From Bacteriovorax sp. BSW11_IV (lineage in GTDB: Bacteria > Bdellovibrionota > Bacteriovoracia > Bacteriovoracales > Bacteriovoracaceae): 64,000 nt of DNA. The notes under the pieces were generated by a model that saw only the letters and a list, made by a program, of their open reading frames with translations, searched no databases and was not told the DNA's origin. Location: positions 62,001-126,000 of the forward strand of contig NZ_AUNE01000050.1 of NCBI RefSeq assembly GCF_000447755.1, given 5' to 3'. The position numbers and the translations under genes are program-made. Shown one piece after another: positions 52,661 through 62,161 of this stretch. Positions within the stretch are counted from its first letter, which is position 1, and each line of letters starts with the position of its first letter.

Positions 52661-53923
52661 ATGAAAATCAGGATTTCATTCTCAGACATTTTATTCGAAG
52701 ACAATAATTATATTGCTGTTCATAAGAAAAGTGGATGGCCTGTTCATCAAACACTAGATCCCAATAGACCAAATCTTTTCAGTGCTTTGAAATCATTTAT
52801 TAAACAACGTGATAAGTTAGATTCTGAACCCTATATCGCTCTTCACCATAGGCTAGATGCTCAAACATCAGGAATTGTACTTTTTGCAAAATCAAAGGCC
52901 GCAAATCCTGTACTCGCAAGTGTTTTTTCAGACAGAAAGGCCGTAAAAATTTATCAGGCCATCTGTGTTGGTAGACCTCAAGTAGATGAGGGGGTTCTTG
53001 AAGATTTTTTAAAAAAAGAAAAAGTGGGTCGTATTGAAAAAATGGTTCCCGTAAAATCAGGCGGGGAGAAAACAATCACTAAATACCGTTTTTTAAAATC
53101 GAGCAATGATCTTTCTTTAATCGAATTTGAATTAGTCACGGGCAGAATGCATCAAATTAGAGTTCAAAGTGCTCTGAGAAATTTTCCTATTCTAGGCGAT
53201 GAACTCTATGGCCAAAATAATGTAAATCAGCAGTATAAAGTTGATGGACAATTATTGCATGCCAGTTTTTTCAAATTTCATGATCCTATTGAGGATAAAG
53301 AAATTGTTATTCATTGTAATCCTGAGTTTTCATTAGAGAATTTCAGCGTAAAAAAATCACAGTCAAAGACCTATATTCTCTTCAATAAGCCTTTTAACGT
53401 TCTTTGTCAGTTTACGAAGTCCAGTGAAGATGAAATGGCACTATGTGATTTTGATCTTCCAAAGGATGTCTATGCTGCTGGACGTTTGGATAAAGATAGT
53501 GAAGGTCTTTTACTTCTCACTGATGATGGGGATCTGATAAATAAGATCGCTTCGCCCAAGTTTAAAAAAGAAAAAACCTATTGGGTCCAAGTTGAAAGGA
53601 TTCCTAGTGAAGAAAGTATGAAGGAGTTACAAAAAGGCGTGACTATTAAAGGTGGTTATAAAACTCTTCCTTGTAAGGCCCGTATCATTGATATGCCTAA
53701 TATTTGGGATCGAAATCCTCCTATTAGAGAGAGAAAAAATGTACCTACGAGTTGGTTAGAGATAACTATTGTCGAGGGGAAAAACCGCCAGGTTCGCAGT
53801 ATGACTGCGGCGATTGGTCACCCGACACTACGTCTTGTTAGGGCAGGTATTGGTAAAATGAGATTAGGGGATCTCGCAATTGGTCAGTTTAAAAAAGTTG
53901 AAGCTTCCCAATTAATATTTTAG
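52661..53923 (+). CDS. RluA-RluE pseudouridine synthase fusion
   Basis: Two pseudouridine synthase domains in one chain. Residues 5-225 belong to the RluA family (HHRLDAQTSG with Asp66; TGRMHQIRVQ). Residues 236-420 align over most of their length with E. coli RluE (YILFNKPFNVL, AAGRLDKDSEG with Asp277, NPPIRERKNVPTSW, GKNRQVRSMTA). RluE modifies 23S rRNA at position 2457; the target of the RluA half is unknown. Both catalytic Asp residues are kept. The 3' end overlaps the convergent gene by 12 bases. Confidence 0.93.
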   Translation: MKIRISFSDILFEDNNYIAVHKKSGWPVHQTLDPNRPNLFSALKSFIKQRDKLDSEPYIALHHRLDAQTSGIVLFAKSKAANPVLASVFSDRKAVKIYQAICVGRPQVDEGVLEDFLKKEKVGRIEKMVPVKSGGEKTITKYRFLKSSNDLSLIEFELVTGRMHQIRVQSALRNFPILGDELYGQNNVNQQYKVDGQLLHASFFKFHDPIEDKEIVIHCNPEFSLENFSVKKSQSKTYILFNKPFNVLCQFTKSSEDEMALCDFDLPKDVYAAGRLDKDSEGLLLLTDDGDLINKIASPKFKKEKTYWVQVERIPSEESMKELQKGVTIKGGYKTLPCKARIIDMPNIWDRNPPIRERKNVPTSWLEITIVEGKNRQVRSMTAAIGHPTLRLVRAGIGKMRLGDLAIGQFKKVEASQLIF

Positions 53924-54748
53924 TTTTTGTTCATCGTATGTTGGAAAGACGTCAGAACATTTAATTTCATTACACATCTTCTCTAGTTGCTCATGTCCAA
54001 GTCCATGACCCATATGAATAAGACCTGCTCTTTTTGGTTTTGTTCTTTCGATATAGTCTCGTGCCTTTTCAAATGTAAGATGAGTGTTATGTGTTCCTGA
54101 TTTAACACAATCTATAATAAGAAGATCAACCTTCAATCCTTCTAATTTTGCTAAAACTTCTTCCGGAATACTCTCGCAGTCAATGATGTAGGCAAAACCT
54201 TGATGGTAGAAGCCTAGTGAATTTGTATGACCGTGGGGGAGAGAGAAGAAGATAAAGTCTTCTTCGAGAATTTTTTCTTCTTGATTTATTTTCACTTCAT
54301 GGAGGTCAAGTTTTGGTATTCCTCCACCAAGGATAGGTCTACCTTTTGAAAAATAAGATTCTCTTTTAAATATATAGGGAAACTTCTCTTCTAAATGTTC
54401 TTTAATATTCTTTTCTACAAATACAGGAATATTTCTTGGAGGCGGCCCAAAACAAAGAGGGCGAAGATCATCGATGCCATGAACATGATCTGCATGGTCA
54501 TGTGTGATGATAGCACCGTCAACGTGGTCAATTTTTGCACGCAATGCTTGAGTTCTGAAGTCGGGTGTTGTGTCGACAAGAATTGTTTTATTCGACTTTG
54601 TCTCAATGAGAATGCTTGTTCTAAGCCTTTTGTCTTTAGGATTTTCAGACAAACAAACGGAACATTTACAGCCAATAATTGGGATACCAGTACTTGTTCC
54701 TGATCCTAGTATTGTAACTGTATTTGATTTATCATTATAAGTGCTCAT
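53912..54748 (-). CDS. PhnP-like metallo-beta-lactamase-fold hydrolase
   Basis: A 278-residue MBL-fold enzyme with GSGTSTGIPIIGCKC and VC, a Cys-rich zinc site typical of the PhnP group, then the main THDHADHVHG motif and later HTH and HMGHG segments. PhnP cleaves cyclic ribosyl phosphates; related proteins act on other phosphodiesters. No phn genes are nearby, so the substrate is open. A direct repeat of ACAAGTTT lies just before the ATG, and no ribosome binding site is evident. Confidence 0.87.
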   Translation of the reverse strand: MSTYNDKSNTVTILGSGTSTGIPIIGCKCSVCLSENPKDKRLRTSILIETKSNKTILVDTTPDFRTQALRAKIDHVDGAIITHDHADHVHGIDDLRPLCFGPPPRNIPVFVEKNIKEHLEEKFPYIFKRESYFSKGRPILGGGIPKLDLHEVKINQEEKILEEDFIFFSLPHGHTNSLGFYHQGFAYIIDCESIPEEVLAKLEGLKVDLLIIDCVKSGTHNTHLTFEKARDYIERTKPKRAGLIHMGHGLGHEQLEKMCNEIKCSDVFPTYDEQKLKY

Positions 54749-54818
54749 AAACTTGTCAAAACTTGTGCATGTTTTTATTCTATTTATACTTTCTTATATT
54801 TTAATGGAGAAGTAGAGA

Positions 54819-56198
54819 ATGTTACAAAGAAAATTTCAAATCTTTTCTTTGCTTGTTGCTTTAGTATTTACTGCAAGTTGCTCGCATAATCAGCAGCAAT
54901 CTCATACAAGTGAAGTTGATCTAGACCTGGATGTTAAAAAGTTTACCTTAGACAATGGCCTTAGGCTGCTTGTGTATGAAAACAATCGTCTACCTATTGT
55001 CTCTTATTATACTTTCTTTGATGTTGGGGGAAGGTATGAAGAAAATGGTACCACTGGTGCCACACATTTCTTAGAGCACATGATGTTTAAAGGCGCCAAA
55101 AAATATGGCCCGCGTGAATTTGATACCTATATCGAACGTAATGGTGGCTCTACAAATGCTTATACAACGTTTGATAACACTGTTTACTATGAATCATTCC
55201 CAAAAGCATCACTAGATAAAATCATTGATATGGAATCTGATCGTCTTCAGCATCTTCTTCTAGAAGAGAAGTCTTTTGAAAAAGAGAGACAAGTTGTCCT
55301 AGAAGAAAGAAAGATGCGTTATGAAAATAGTGACAAGGGTAAACTATATCTTGCGATGATGAAAGATGTCTTCAAAGGAACTCCTTATGGCGGTTCTGTA
55401 ATTGGGGATAAAAAAGATGTAGAAAATCTAAATCGCGATCAGATGATGGACTTCTTCAAAAGATTCTATACTCCAGACAATGCCATAATCGTTATTTCTG
55501 GAGATGTTGATGCCAGTGATGTTTATAGCAAAATTAAAAGTGCTTTTGGATCTATCAAAAAGAGTGAGAATTTAGCTCAGTACAAACGAGAAAAAGATGC
55601 TCCTAAGCACTATCAATTTAAAAAGAAGTTTGAAAATGAGATTCGTCTTCATGGACAGAGTGAAAACCCGATTTTTATGATTGCTTACAAAGGCGAGCCT
55701 GTTGGATCGGATAAGTCATACCAATTAGATATTCTTTCTTCTATCTTGGGACAAAGTGAGAGTAGTTATTTGAATCAATTGTGGACAAAAGGCAAGCATC
55801 CAAAGCTAGGTGCTACCTATGTTGCCAATTATACAATGAAAAATAATGGTGTTTTCTATATTTATGGAGAACTTCTTCATAAAGTTAGCCTTAGCTCATT
55901 TAAAAATTCTTATGAAAAAATGACTCGTAATATCTGTGATGAGGCCATTAGTGAAAGAACTCTACAGAAAACAAAAAATCAATTTCTTGTTCAATACTAC
56001 GGCTCTCTTGAAACAAATGCAGAAGTTGCAAGATTCCTAGGTAATAATGAGTTCTTTGCAGGTAGTTATGATTTTTATAAAAAAGAAATTGATATCATTA
56101 ATGCCATTACTGTTTCGCAAGTGATGAAGGTCTGTAAAGAAGTCTTCAATGACGAAAAGATTTTTGTATCAATTTGGAATAAGCACCCTAACAAGTAA
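54819..56198 (+). CDS. M16 zinc peptidase, lipoprotein
   Basis: A lipobox TASC at Cys21 anchors the enzyme. The inverted zinc motif HFLEH (His83, Glu86, His87) and Glu163 in VVLEERKMR are complete, so this half is catalytic. The second half (about 240-459) is the paired M16 domain. It degrades peptides in the periplasm. The non-catalytic partner follows 9 bases downstream, the usual arrangement for two-subunit M16 enzymes. Confidence 0.94.
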   Translation: MLQRKFQIFSLLVALVFTASCSHNQQQSHTSEVDLDLDVKKFTLDNGLRLLVYENNRLPIVSYYTFFDVGGRYEENGTTGATHFLEHMMFKGAKKYGPREFDTYIERNGGSTNAYTTFDNTVYYESFPKASLDKIIDMESDRLQHLLLEEKSFEKERQVVLEERKMRYENSDKGKLYLAMMKDVFKGTPYGGSVIGDKKDVENLNRDQMMDFFKRFYTPDNAIIVISGDVDASDVYSKIKSAFGSIKKSENLAQYKREKDAPKHYQFKKKFENEIRLHGQSENPIFMIAYKGEPVGSDKSYQLDILSSILGQSESSYLNQLWTKGKHPKLGATYVANYTMKNNGVFYIYGELLHKVSLSSFKNSYEKMTRNICDEAISERTLQKTKNQFLVQYYGSLETNAEVARFLGNNEFFAGSYDFYKKEIDIINAITVSQVMKVCKEVFNDEKIFVSIWNKHPNK

Positions 56199-56207
56199 GG
56201 AATCGTG

Positions 56208-57563
56208 ATGAAAAAAATAGTTAATTCTCTTTTATGTCTAGCGGCCATTACAAGTGCAAATGCTATGGACACAGATGTTGAGAAGTTTAATTGGAATGGT
56301 ATTGAGGTTGTTTGGTTAAAAGATAACCGCTATCCAACATATAATATCAATATCTATTTTGCTGATGGAGCATTGAGTGACCAGTCTCACAAAGGTGAAA
56401 CTCGTTTTATGTTCTCATTAATTGACGCAGGAACAAGACGTTTTTCTCAGAAAGATATTGCTGAGAATCTCGATTTCTACGGTGTGAGTTATGGTGGTGA
56501 TGTCAATCACGAATACTCTACATTTAAAATTTCTGGGCTCGTTAAAGATATTGATCCAACAATGAGAAAGATTTGTCATCTCTTTGCAGATGCTACTTTT
56601 CCTAAGGTTGAGTTAGATAATCTTGTTAAGAAAAGTAAAAACGAAGCAAGAAACCTTTCTTCAAATCACTCGGCGCTTGCATCAAATGCATTTAGAGAAA
56701 TCTCTCTAGATGGTAGCCCATACTCATACCCTGTAGATGGTAAATTGAAGGATTGGGATAGGCTAAATTCGAAGGCCCTTAAGGACAAACTAAATTATTT
56801 CAACAAAGACGTTCTGAAGAGGATTTATCTCTCAGGTCCAAAAGATGTTCTTTCAATCAAGCGAATCATCAATGAAGATTGCGGTTGGACAGGTGAAGCT
56901 AAGAAAGTTAGAGAAATTACTTATAAGCCAGTTCAAAGCAGTGGGATTGAAGTTACTCTAGTTACAGTTCCAAATGCTAACCAAGCTCAAATACGTATGG
57001 GACGCTTTCTAAATAAAGGAGAGTTTGAAAAAAGAGCATCACTTGCTCTTTCTGGCCACTACCTTGGTGGAGGTTTTACTTCTCGTTTAATGAGAGAGCT
57101 TAGAACAAATAGAGGATTGGTTTATAGTGTGGCCGCTTATTCTGGTGGACAGAAAGATTATGGTCGTTCAGTGATTTCCACTTTCACAAAAAATGAAAAT
57201 GTGATGGAGCTTTTAAATGTTGTTGAAACAACACTTAAAGATGTAAAGACAACAATGGATAATGAAAGCTTTGATTTCGTACAAAATAGTTTAGCGGGAA
57301 GTGATCCTTTTAGATTTGAGAAAACATCTTCATATTTAAATGAATTAATGTTCATGGATCACTTGGGAAGACCGTATAGCGATGTTTATAATCTTCAATC
57401 TCAAATTCTTAAAACTTCAAAAGAAGAAGTTGCAAATACAACTGAACAAATCTTTAATTGGAATGAGCAGAGTATTGTTATTGTTGGTGATAAGTCACTA
57501 GCAAAAGATCTGAAGAAGAAATTTAAAAACGTAAAAGTCGTTTCATTCAAAAACTTCTTATAA
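56208..57563 (+). CDS. M16-family subunit without the zinc motif
   Basis: The ATG at 56208 follows AAGG seven bases upstream. A signal peptide (about 1-17, ANAM) is followed by two M16 domains. Where HxxEH should be, the sequence reads GETRFMFSLIDAG, so no zinc is bound. The R/Y pair in RTNRGLVYSVAAYSGG, used for substrate binding in this family, is kept. It likely forms a heterodimer with the upstream lipoprotein, as PqqL-like and mitochondrial processing peptidases do. Confidence 0.92.
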   Translation: MKKIVNSLLCLAAITSANAMDTDVEKFNWNGIEVVWLKDNRYPTYNINIYFADGALSDQSHKGETRFMFSLIDAGTRRFSQKDIAENLDFYGVSYGGDVNHEYSTFKISGLVKDIDPTMRKICHLFADATFPKVELDNLVKKSKNEARNLSSNHSALASNAFREISLDGSPYSYPVDGKLKDWDRLNSKALKDKLNYFNKDVLKRIYLSGPKDVLSIKRIINEDCGWTGEAKKVREITYKPVQSSGIEVTLVTVPNANQAQIRMGRFLNKGEFEKRASLALSGHYLGGGFTSRLMRELRTNRGLVYSVAAYSGGQKDYGRSVISTFTKNENVMELLNVVETTLKDVKTTMDNESFDFVQNSLAGSDPFRFEKTSSYLNELMFMDHLGRPYSDVYNLQSQILKTSKEEVANTTEQIFNWNEQSIVIVGDKSLAKDLKKKFKNVKVVSFKNFL

Positions 57564-57587
57564 AAAAAGGGCCGTAAGGCCCTTTTT
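57564..57587. terminator. Intrinsic terminator between convergent genes
   Basis: A 10-bp stem (AAAAAGGGCC and GGCCCTTTTT, loop GTAA) with A- and T-tracts on either side. Confidence 0.92.
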
Positions 57588-57936
57588 ATTTTTCTAATGT
57601 ATGTCCATTGATATTTACGCTTGCGCCAGGCCCGATATTAATTGAGCGGGCGATGAGTTCACCTTTTACAAAAGCGGAAGGAAAGATAGTAACCTTTCCT
57701 GTTGCGTTTATTTTTCCAGAGAATCGACCGTGAATTTCAACATTATGGCAATTGATAGTCCCAAGAAATTGACCTTCAGTTTCAATAGTTAAATCACTTG
57801 AGTCAGTCATAGTTAATTCACCTTCTACAGAGCTAGAAAGTCTTGTCGTACCACGCAAATTGAATTTACCTGTGATAGAGCTTCCTTTACCAAAGAAAGA
57901 GAATTCCTGTTGTTTTATTTCAATATATTCGGCCAT
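57586..57936 (-). CDS. Bactofilin
   Basis: A 116-residue polymer-forming protein. The central region is a beta-helix pattern of short hydrophobic repeats (SSSVEGELTMTDSSDLTI, GQFLGTINCHNVEIHGRF, GKINATGKVTIF), with short ends, typical of DUF583 bactofilins. These form cytoskeletal filaments at the membrane and often localise cell-wall enzymes. It is the last gene of an operon with a coiled-coil membrane protein and an L,D-transpeptidase; 14 bases separate it from the former. Confidence 0.92.
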   Translation of the reverse strand: MAEYIEIKQQEFSFFGKGSSITGKFNLRGTTRLSSSVEGELTMTDSSDLTIETEGQFLGTINCHNVEIHGRFSGKINATGKVTIFPSAFVKGELIARSINIGPGASVNINGHTLEK

Positions 57937-57950
57937 ATTAGTCTCAGCTT

Positions 57951-58685
57951 TTAAATTTCTTTTGAGATAGTTTGTCTGTGTAAAAGGTCACCAGTTCTTG
58001 AGAAGATGAGAACTTGAAATACAACCTTTCCTCTTGCTCCAAGATTTGTAAATGTGGCCTCAACTGGTCTAAAGCGTGAAGTCGCAAAAGATTCACCACT
58101 ATTAAAGTCAATTGCAAAATCATCAGTTGTTGTTACTAGCGGCGGGTAACGGTGGTAGGCACCATTAACCTTTGCAAGTACGTGCAAGTAACCCGATACA
58201 CGACCACCATTTTCAGTTACATTTCTAAGATTGAATTTGAAAACGATATTTGTCTTGTCTGATAAAATTTCTGCATCATCAATTGAAAATTGTGGTGGAT
58301 TTGTTTTATCAAGCTGTCCAAGTGTCGTTTTAAATAATGAAAGCTTACTAAGACCTGTTCCAGAAGAGGCAGATGTTGAAGACGTTAGCTTTGACTCAAA
58401 TTCTTTATTTAATAGGGCCACTTGTTCGAGCTTTTGCTCAAGCTCTAAGTTTCTCTCTTTGAGCTCCTTAATAACTCCTGGCTCTTTTCTTAGAGCTGAG
58501 TTTCTTAGTTCCTTAAAGTAGATAACCATAGCAACAGTCACAATTAATGAAGCGACAGTTATGAATGGTAGACCGAAAAAAAGAAAGCGGATGGCCGCTT
58601 TCTTAATCTCAAAATATCTTGGGGTATTTTCTCCCTCATAGACGATGAAGGAGAATTTATCTTTTGCGAGTGCTTTTTGTTCCAT
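57951..58685 (-). CDS. Single-TM coiled-coil protein of the bactofilin operon
   Basis: A cytoplasmic N-terminus of about 30 residues (FSFIVYEGENTPRYFEIKKA) precedes one TM (about 34-55), a periplasmic coiled coil (about 66-102) and a beta-rich domain of about 130 residues. The N-terminal region resembles that of membrane M23 peptidases found next to bactofilins, but no peptidase motif is present. It may couple the cytoplasmic bactofilin to the periplasmic L,D-transpeptidase (inference). Only two bases lie between it and the latter gene. Confidence 0.72.
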   Translation of the reverse strand: MEQKALAKDKFSFIVYEGENTPRYFEIKKAAIRFLFFGLPFITVASLIVTVAMVIYFKELRNSALRKEPGVIKELKERNLELEQKLEQVALLNKEFESKLTSSTSASSGTGLSKLSLFKTTLGQLDKTNPPQFSIDDAEILSDKTNIVFKFNLRNVTENGGRVSGYLHVLAKVNGAYHRYPPLVTTTDDFAIDFNSGESFATSRFRPVEATFTNLGARGKVVFQVLIFSRTGDLLHRQTISKEI

Positions 58686-58687
58686 TT

Positions 58688-59740
58688 CTAATTATTCTCA
58701 GTTGTTTTGTGCTCAACGAAACCTTCTCCTAAAATTTGTGAAGGATTTGTTGTTGTGAAAAATCTCATTTTTGGTTGGAAGGCGACTTGAGTTTCTTCCT
58801 CTTCTTCGATTCCTTGTTTTGTCCAAATTTCAGCTACAATTTTCCATTTGTAGTACTGATCTTTTTTCATATAAAGAATTTTTTTACCAATGTCTTTAAT
58901 TGTTGCTGATTCATAGTTTTGCTTAAATGTTACAACCGCATAATCTTCTGCACTCATTACTGAAACGTTTTCTAGGGAAATCTTCGGTGTTCCCGGAGCT
59001 TGAAAAACGGCCTTCTTGTAATTGCGGTAGGCCTGGTAACTACCTTTTGACTTATCCTTGAATTCTTCTTTTGAATAATGAGAGATATAGCGATCAAAGT
59101 CTTCAGTCGTCCAAGCATCAACCCAATCATTCACTGTTGCAAGCATATCTGCTTTATTCGTTTCCCATGTCTTTGTTGGGAGAAATTTCAGATTGTGAAC
59201 AACGATTACATTTGTACGGTTAAGTTCGATATACTGAGAGATATTTATAAGATTACCGTTGTGAGCAACGATACAGCCTCTAGAATCTAGGCCCTTTTCA
59301 ATTCTTGTCTCATCATTTGTTGAGTGGAGCCAAATTCCACCACCAGTTTTGCCATCTCTTTCATCAATGGGATTAGGGTAGTTCATAACAAACGCACCAA
59401 CTCCATAGATTTCACCGGCCTTACCGTGGCGCTTTAATAGCTCTTCGTGAGGTAAGAATTCTGTGAAGTGATAAATTCCCTCAGGTGTTCTGTGATCACC
59501 TTGGAAAATTTTATCTCCGGCCTTTTTACCTGTGGCCATTTGAAATGTTTTTACAAGTTTTGGTAATCCATTTTCGTTTGCGAAAAGGTGGAGTGAGTGT
59601 GTTGACTTCTCGGCAACAAGAAGATGGTGAGTAAAATAGTCATCCATCTGTAAAATGTTTTCTGGCATAAATCCATCTTGGGCCAATCCATTGGTTCCAA
59701 AGAATAGGGCCATCAAAATAACAAGGTTCTTTTTCATCAT
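58688..59740 (-). CDS. L,D-transpeptidase with NTF2-like C-terminal domain
   Basis: A signal peptide (about 1-20, GLAQ) precedes a YkuD domain (about 35-190) with IWLHSTNDE and GLDSRGCIVAHN, where His and Cys form the active site. The last 150 residues (NDWVDAWTTEDFDRYISHYS, then YKWKIVAEIWT) have an NTF2/SnoaL-like fold. The enzyme should form 3-3 cross-links or attach proteins to peptidoglycan. The start may be either of two adjacent ATGs (59740 or 59737). It is the first gene of the bactofilin operon, so the cytoskeleton may direct where it works. Confidence 0.9.
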   Translation of the reverse strand: MMKKNLVILMALFFGTNGLAQDGFMPENILQMDDYFTHHLLVAEKSTHSLHLFANENGLPKLVKTFQMATGKKAGDKIFQGDHRTPEGIYHFTEFLPHEELLKRHGKAGEIYGVGAFVMNYPNPIDERDGKTGGGIWLHSTNDETRIEKGLDSRGCIVAHNGNLINISQYIELNRTNVIVVHNLKFLPTKTWETNKADMLATVNDWVDAWTTEDFDRYISHYSKEEFKDKSKGSYQAYRNYKKAVFQAPGTPKISLENVSVMSAEDYAVVTFKQNYESATIKDIGKKILYMKKDQYYKWKIVAEIWTKQGIEEEEETQVAFQPKMRFFTTTNPSQILGEGFVEHKTTENN

Positions 59741-59873
59741 GCTGCTTCCGTAGTTGACGATTTTTATTGGGTATTGGTTCTTTTATAATAGTAAAATAAT
59801 TACCTCAATTTTAGTTCATAAAATGACGATATATCAATATGAAAACCCTTTATTTTTTGAGAGTTTAATCTCT

Positions 59874-59902
59874 TTGAGTTGGGCGAGGTCTTGAGTTATC
59901 AT
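59874..59902 (+). promoter_or_regulatory. Housekeeping-type promoter
   Basis: TTGAGT and TATCAT are spaced by exactly 17 bases. Transcription would begin near 59909, too close for the ATG at 59919 to have a leader, which favours the ATG at 59946. Confidence 0.6.
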
Positions 59903-59945
59903 AGAGTTACGCCTTTGAATGAGGTCTGAGGGAGTCTTGAAGCCT

Positions 59946-62153
59946 ATGGCATTGTATTATTTAGGGAGTACGGAAATTTATAAAGAGCTTCAAAGCTGTT
60001 GTGACAGCGAGGTTTCCTTATTAACTCCCGACACATTGCCAACAAATATATCAGAACATGGGGTCTTATTTCTAGATGGGGAGCAAGATTTCCCAATTCT
60101 GGATGCTGCTTTGCAAGCTGTAGAAGGCAAGAGTGCTATAAAAGTTGTTGTATTATGTGCAGGAGAGCCTGCCCTAAATTTCGACCACACTCTATACCTC
60201 CCATTGAAAAAAGATATTGTGAACACTTTGGTTAACGAACTTGAGTCATCAACGTTCAATATCAATGTGAACGATGCCCCTGATATTAAAACAGGCCAGG
60301 CGCTTGAGAGAGTGAATGAAATCATCAATGCAGTGTTTGGTGATGAGAGCACTTCAAACGATTTTGAAGATGATTACCAGAGTTTTCATAAAGCAGAGGA
60401 AAGTAATATGTCTGAGAATGACAAAGATGAACAACAAGGATTGGAATTTAACATCCCTGATGGAGATGCAACTGGTCACAGTGTAGAGCTCAGTAGTGTT
60501 GTGGAAAATGACAATGATCTTGAAATGGATGTCTCGGACGGCGGTCTTACTCTGAGTGAAGATAATAGTGAAAATGAAAGTTTCACAGTTGAGGCCGACA
60601 GCAGTAATGACCTTAATTTTGAAATGTCTGAAGGATCATCTCCTGGCATCGCACTTGGTGGGGCCGATGATAATTTTCAATATAATGCTGATATGCCACA
60701 AGATAACTCTGACATTGACTTCAATAGAAAAAAAGAAGCAACACCTTCTCCTGTAGAAGAGGAAATAGAAGCACAAGCGTCTGAAGAACTAGAGGAAATG
60801 AAGGAAATAGAAGAAGATTTTCTTTCAGAAGAATCAGAGCTAGACGATGCAATGGCCATGGATGCAGACGGGCTAGATGGCCTTGATGCCAGTATGGATG
60901 ATGATTTATCAAATGATCTTGATGGAGGATTTTCTGATGATCTAGGGGATGACCTTTCTGATGATTTAGATGAATTATCGGCCAGCGATGACTTAATTGA
61001 TGGTTCAGATGATTTCAATGATGATCTGGGTGATAACCTTGGAGAAATCGAGGAAATTGAATTTGGCGCCTCTGAGCAGATAAATGCTGAGGAATCCATC
61101 TCAGATGAGTTTTCTGATGTGGATTTACTCTTTGCTGGTCAAGATGAAGACGAAGAAGATTTGGCCAAAACAAAAGTCGTTTCGACTGGATCACATCAAA
61201 TTGATGAAGATGAATTGGATAAGACTTTAAATACAATGTTATTTGCGGATAACGGTGATAACGACTCATCATTGGCCGATATGGTTTCTGATCTAGGTAA
61301 AGATCTAGATGGGGTTGAAGAACTTGATTTTTCAAGTGTTGAAGAAATCAATGAGCCGACTAAGAGTATTACATCTACTGATGCTGTCTTAGAAAGTGAA
61401 ATTGAACAAGAAAGAGATGAAGACACAATTCTAGAGTTTTCTGAGATAAAGACAGAAATAGCTGCGCCACCAGTCGCTAATTCTCAAACACAAACTGCTT
61501 TTGCGACACCTCAAGTCGCGAGGGAAGAAATTGTAAGTGTTTCTCAATATGCGGAGGATGAACTCCTAAGACTACAGGGAACGATTCGCCAGTTGAGAGA
61601 AGAAAGAGAAGAATTTCTAAAAGAAATAGACTCTTTAAAAAGTGAACTGAAACTCAAAGACCAAGATAAAACGACTACTGATGCCGAACTTGATGAATTG
61701 AAAATTGAACTCTCAATTTTGAAAAAGCGCCATCTTTCCGAAATGGAAGAGTTGCGTTATCAGTGGCGATTGAGTGAAGAAAAGAAGGATATGTACGAGC
61801 AGAGGGCCAAGAATGCTCAAAAAGAGATTGATAGGCTCGCAAGCAAAATTCATATTGATATAAATAAAGTAAAACAAAGAGAAAAAGAACTCGAAAGCCA
61901 ACTGGAACTCGTCACAATGGATTCTGAATCTAAAGTGAAGAGTAGAGACATGAAGATCTTAGAGCTAAAACGTAAGATTGATGCTCTCGAATTCAATATG
62001 GAAAATGTCGCAATCAGAGAGCAGAAGCTTAAAGATGACAAGGTTAAGATTGAAGAAAGATTAGATAAAATTATGAAAACTCTTCGCGGTTCGATCAAAC
62101 TTCTTGAAGATGATGTTGAATACACAGGTGAAGAGAAAGAACATAAAGAATAG
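59946..62153 (+). CDS. Receiver-like, acidic, coiled-coil protein
   Basis: The start at 59946 is preferred: it gives a leader of about 37 bases with AGGGAG upstream; an ATG at 59919 and a TTG at 59937 are alternatives. Residues 1-95 alternate strands and helices like a receiver domain (ALYYLGS, HGVLFLDG, IKVVVLCAG, LYLPLKKD), but no phospho-Asp site is clear. Then come about 400 very acidic residues with Asp-Asp-Leu repeats, and a coiled coil from about 535 to 725. The plan recalls the gliding and polarity proteins AglZ/FrzS of Myxococcus, but homology is unproven. It heads an operon with a diguanylate cyclase. Confidence 0.7.
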   Translation: MALYYLGSTEIYKELQSCCDSEVSLLTPDTLPTNISEHGVLFLDGEQDFPILDAALQAVEGKSAIKVVVLCAGEPALNFDHTLYLPLKKDIVNTLVNELESSTFNINVNDAPDIKTGQALERVNEIINAVFGDESTSNDFEDDYQSFHKAEESNMSENDKDEQQGLEFNIPDGDATGHSVELSSVVENDNDLEMDVSDGGLTLSEDNSENESFTVEADSSNDLNFEMSEGSSPGIALGGADDNFQYNADMPQDNSDIDFNRKKEATPSPVEEEIEAQASEELEEMKEIEEDFLSEESELDDAMAMDADGLDGLDASMDDDLSNDLDGGFSDDLGDDLSDDLDELSASDDLIDGSDDFNDDLGDNLGEIEEIEFGASEQINAEESISDEFSDVDLLFAGQDEDEEDLAKTKVVSTGSHQIDEDELDKTLNTMLFADNGDNDSSLADMVSDLGKDLDGVEELDFSSVEEINEPTKSITSTDAVLESEIEQERDEDTILEFSEIKTEIAAPPVANSQTQTAFATPQVAREEIVSVSQYAEDELLRLQGTIRQLREEREEFLKEIDSLKSELKLKDQDKTTTDAELDELKIELSILKKRHLSEMEELRYQWRLSEEKKDMYEQRAKNAQKEIDRLASKIHIDINKVKQREKELESQLELVTMDSESKVKSRDMKILELKRKIDALEFNMENVAIREQKLKDDKVKIEERLDKIMKTLRGSIKLLEDDVEYTGEEKEHKE

Positions 62154-62161
62154 GTATTAAA

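Noticed and set aside
60677-61099. 140-codon Ser-rich open frame on the minus strand
   Set aside because: Mirror of the Asp-rich region of the acidic coiled-coil protein.
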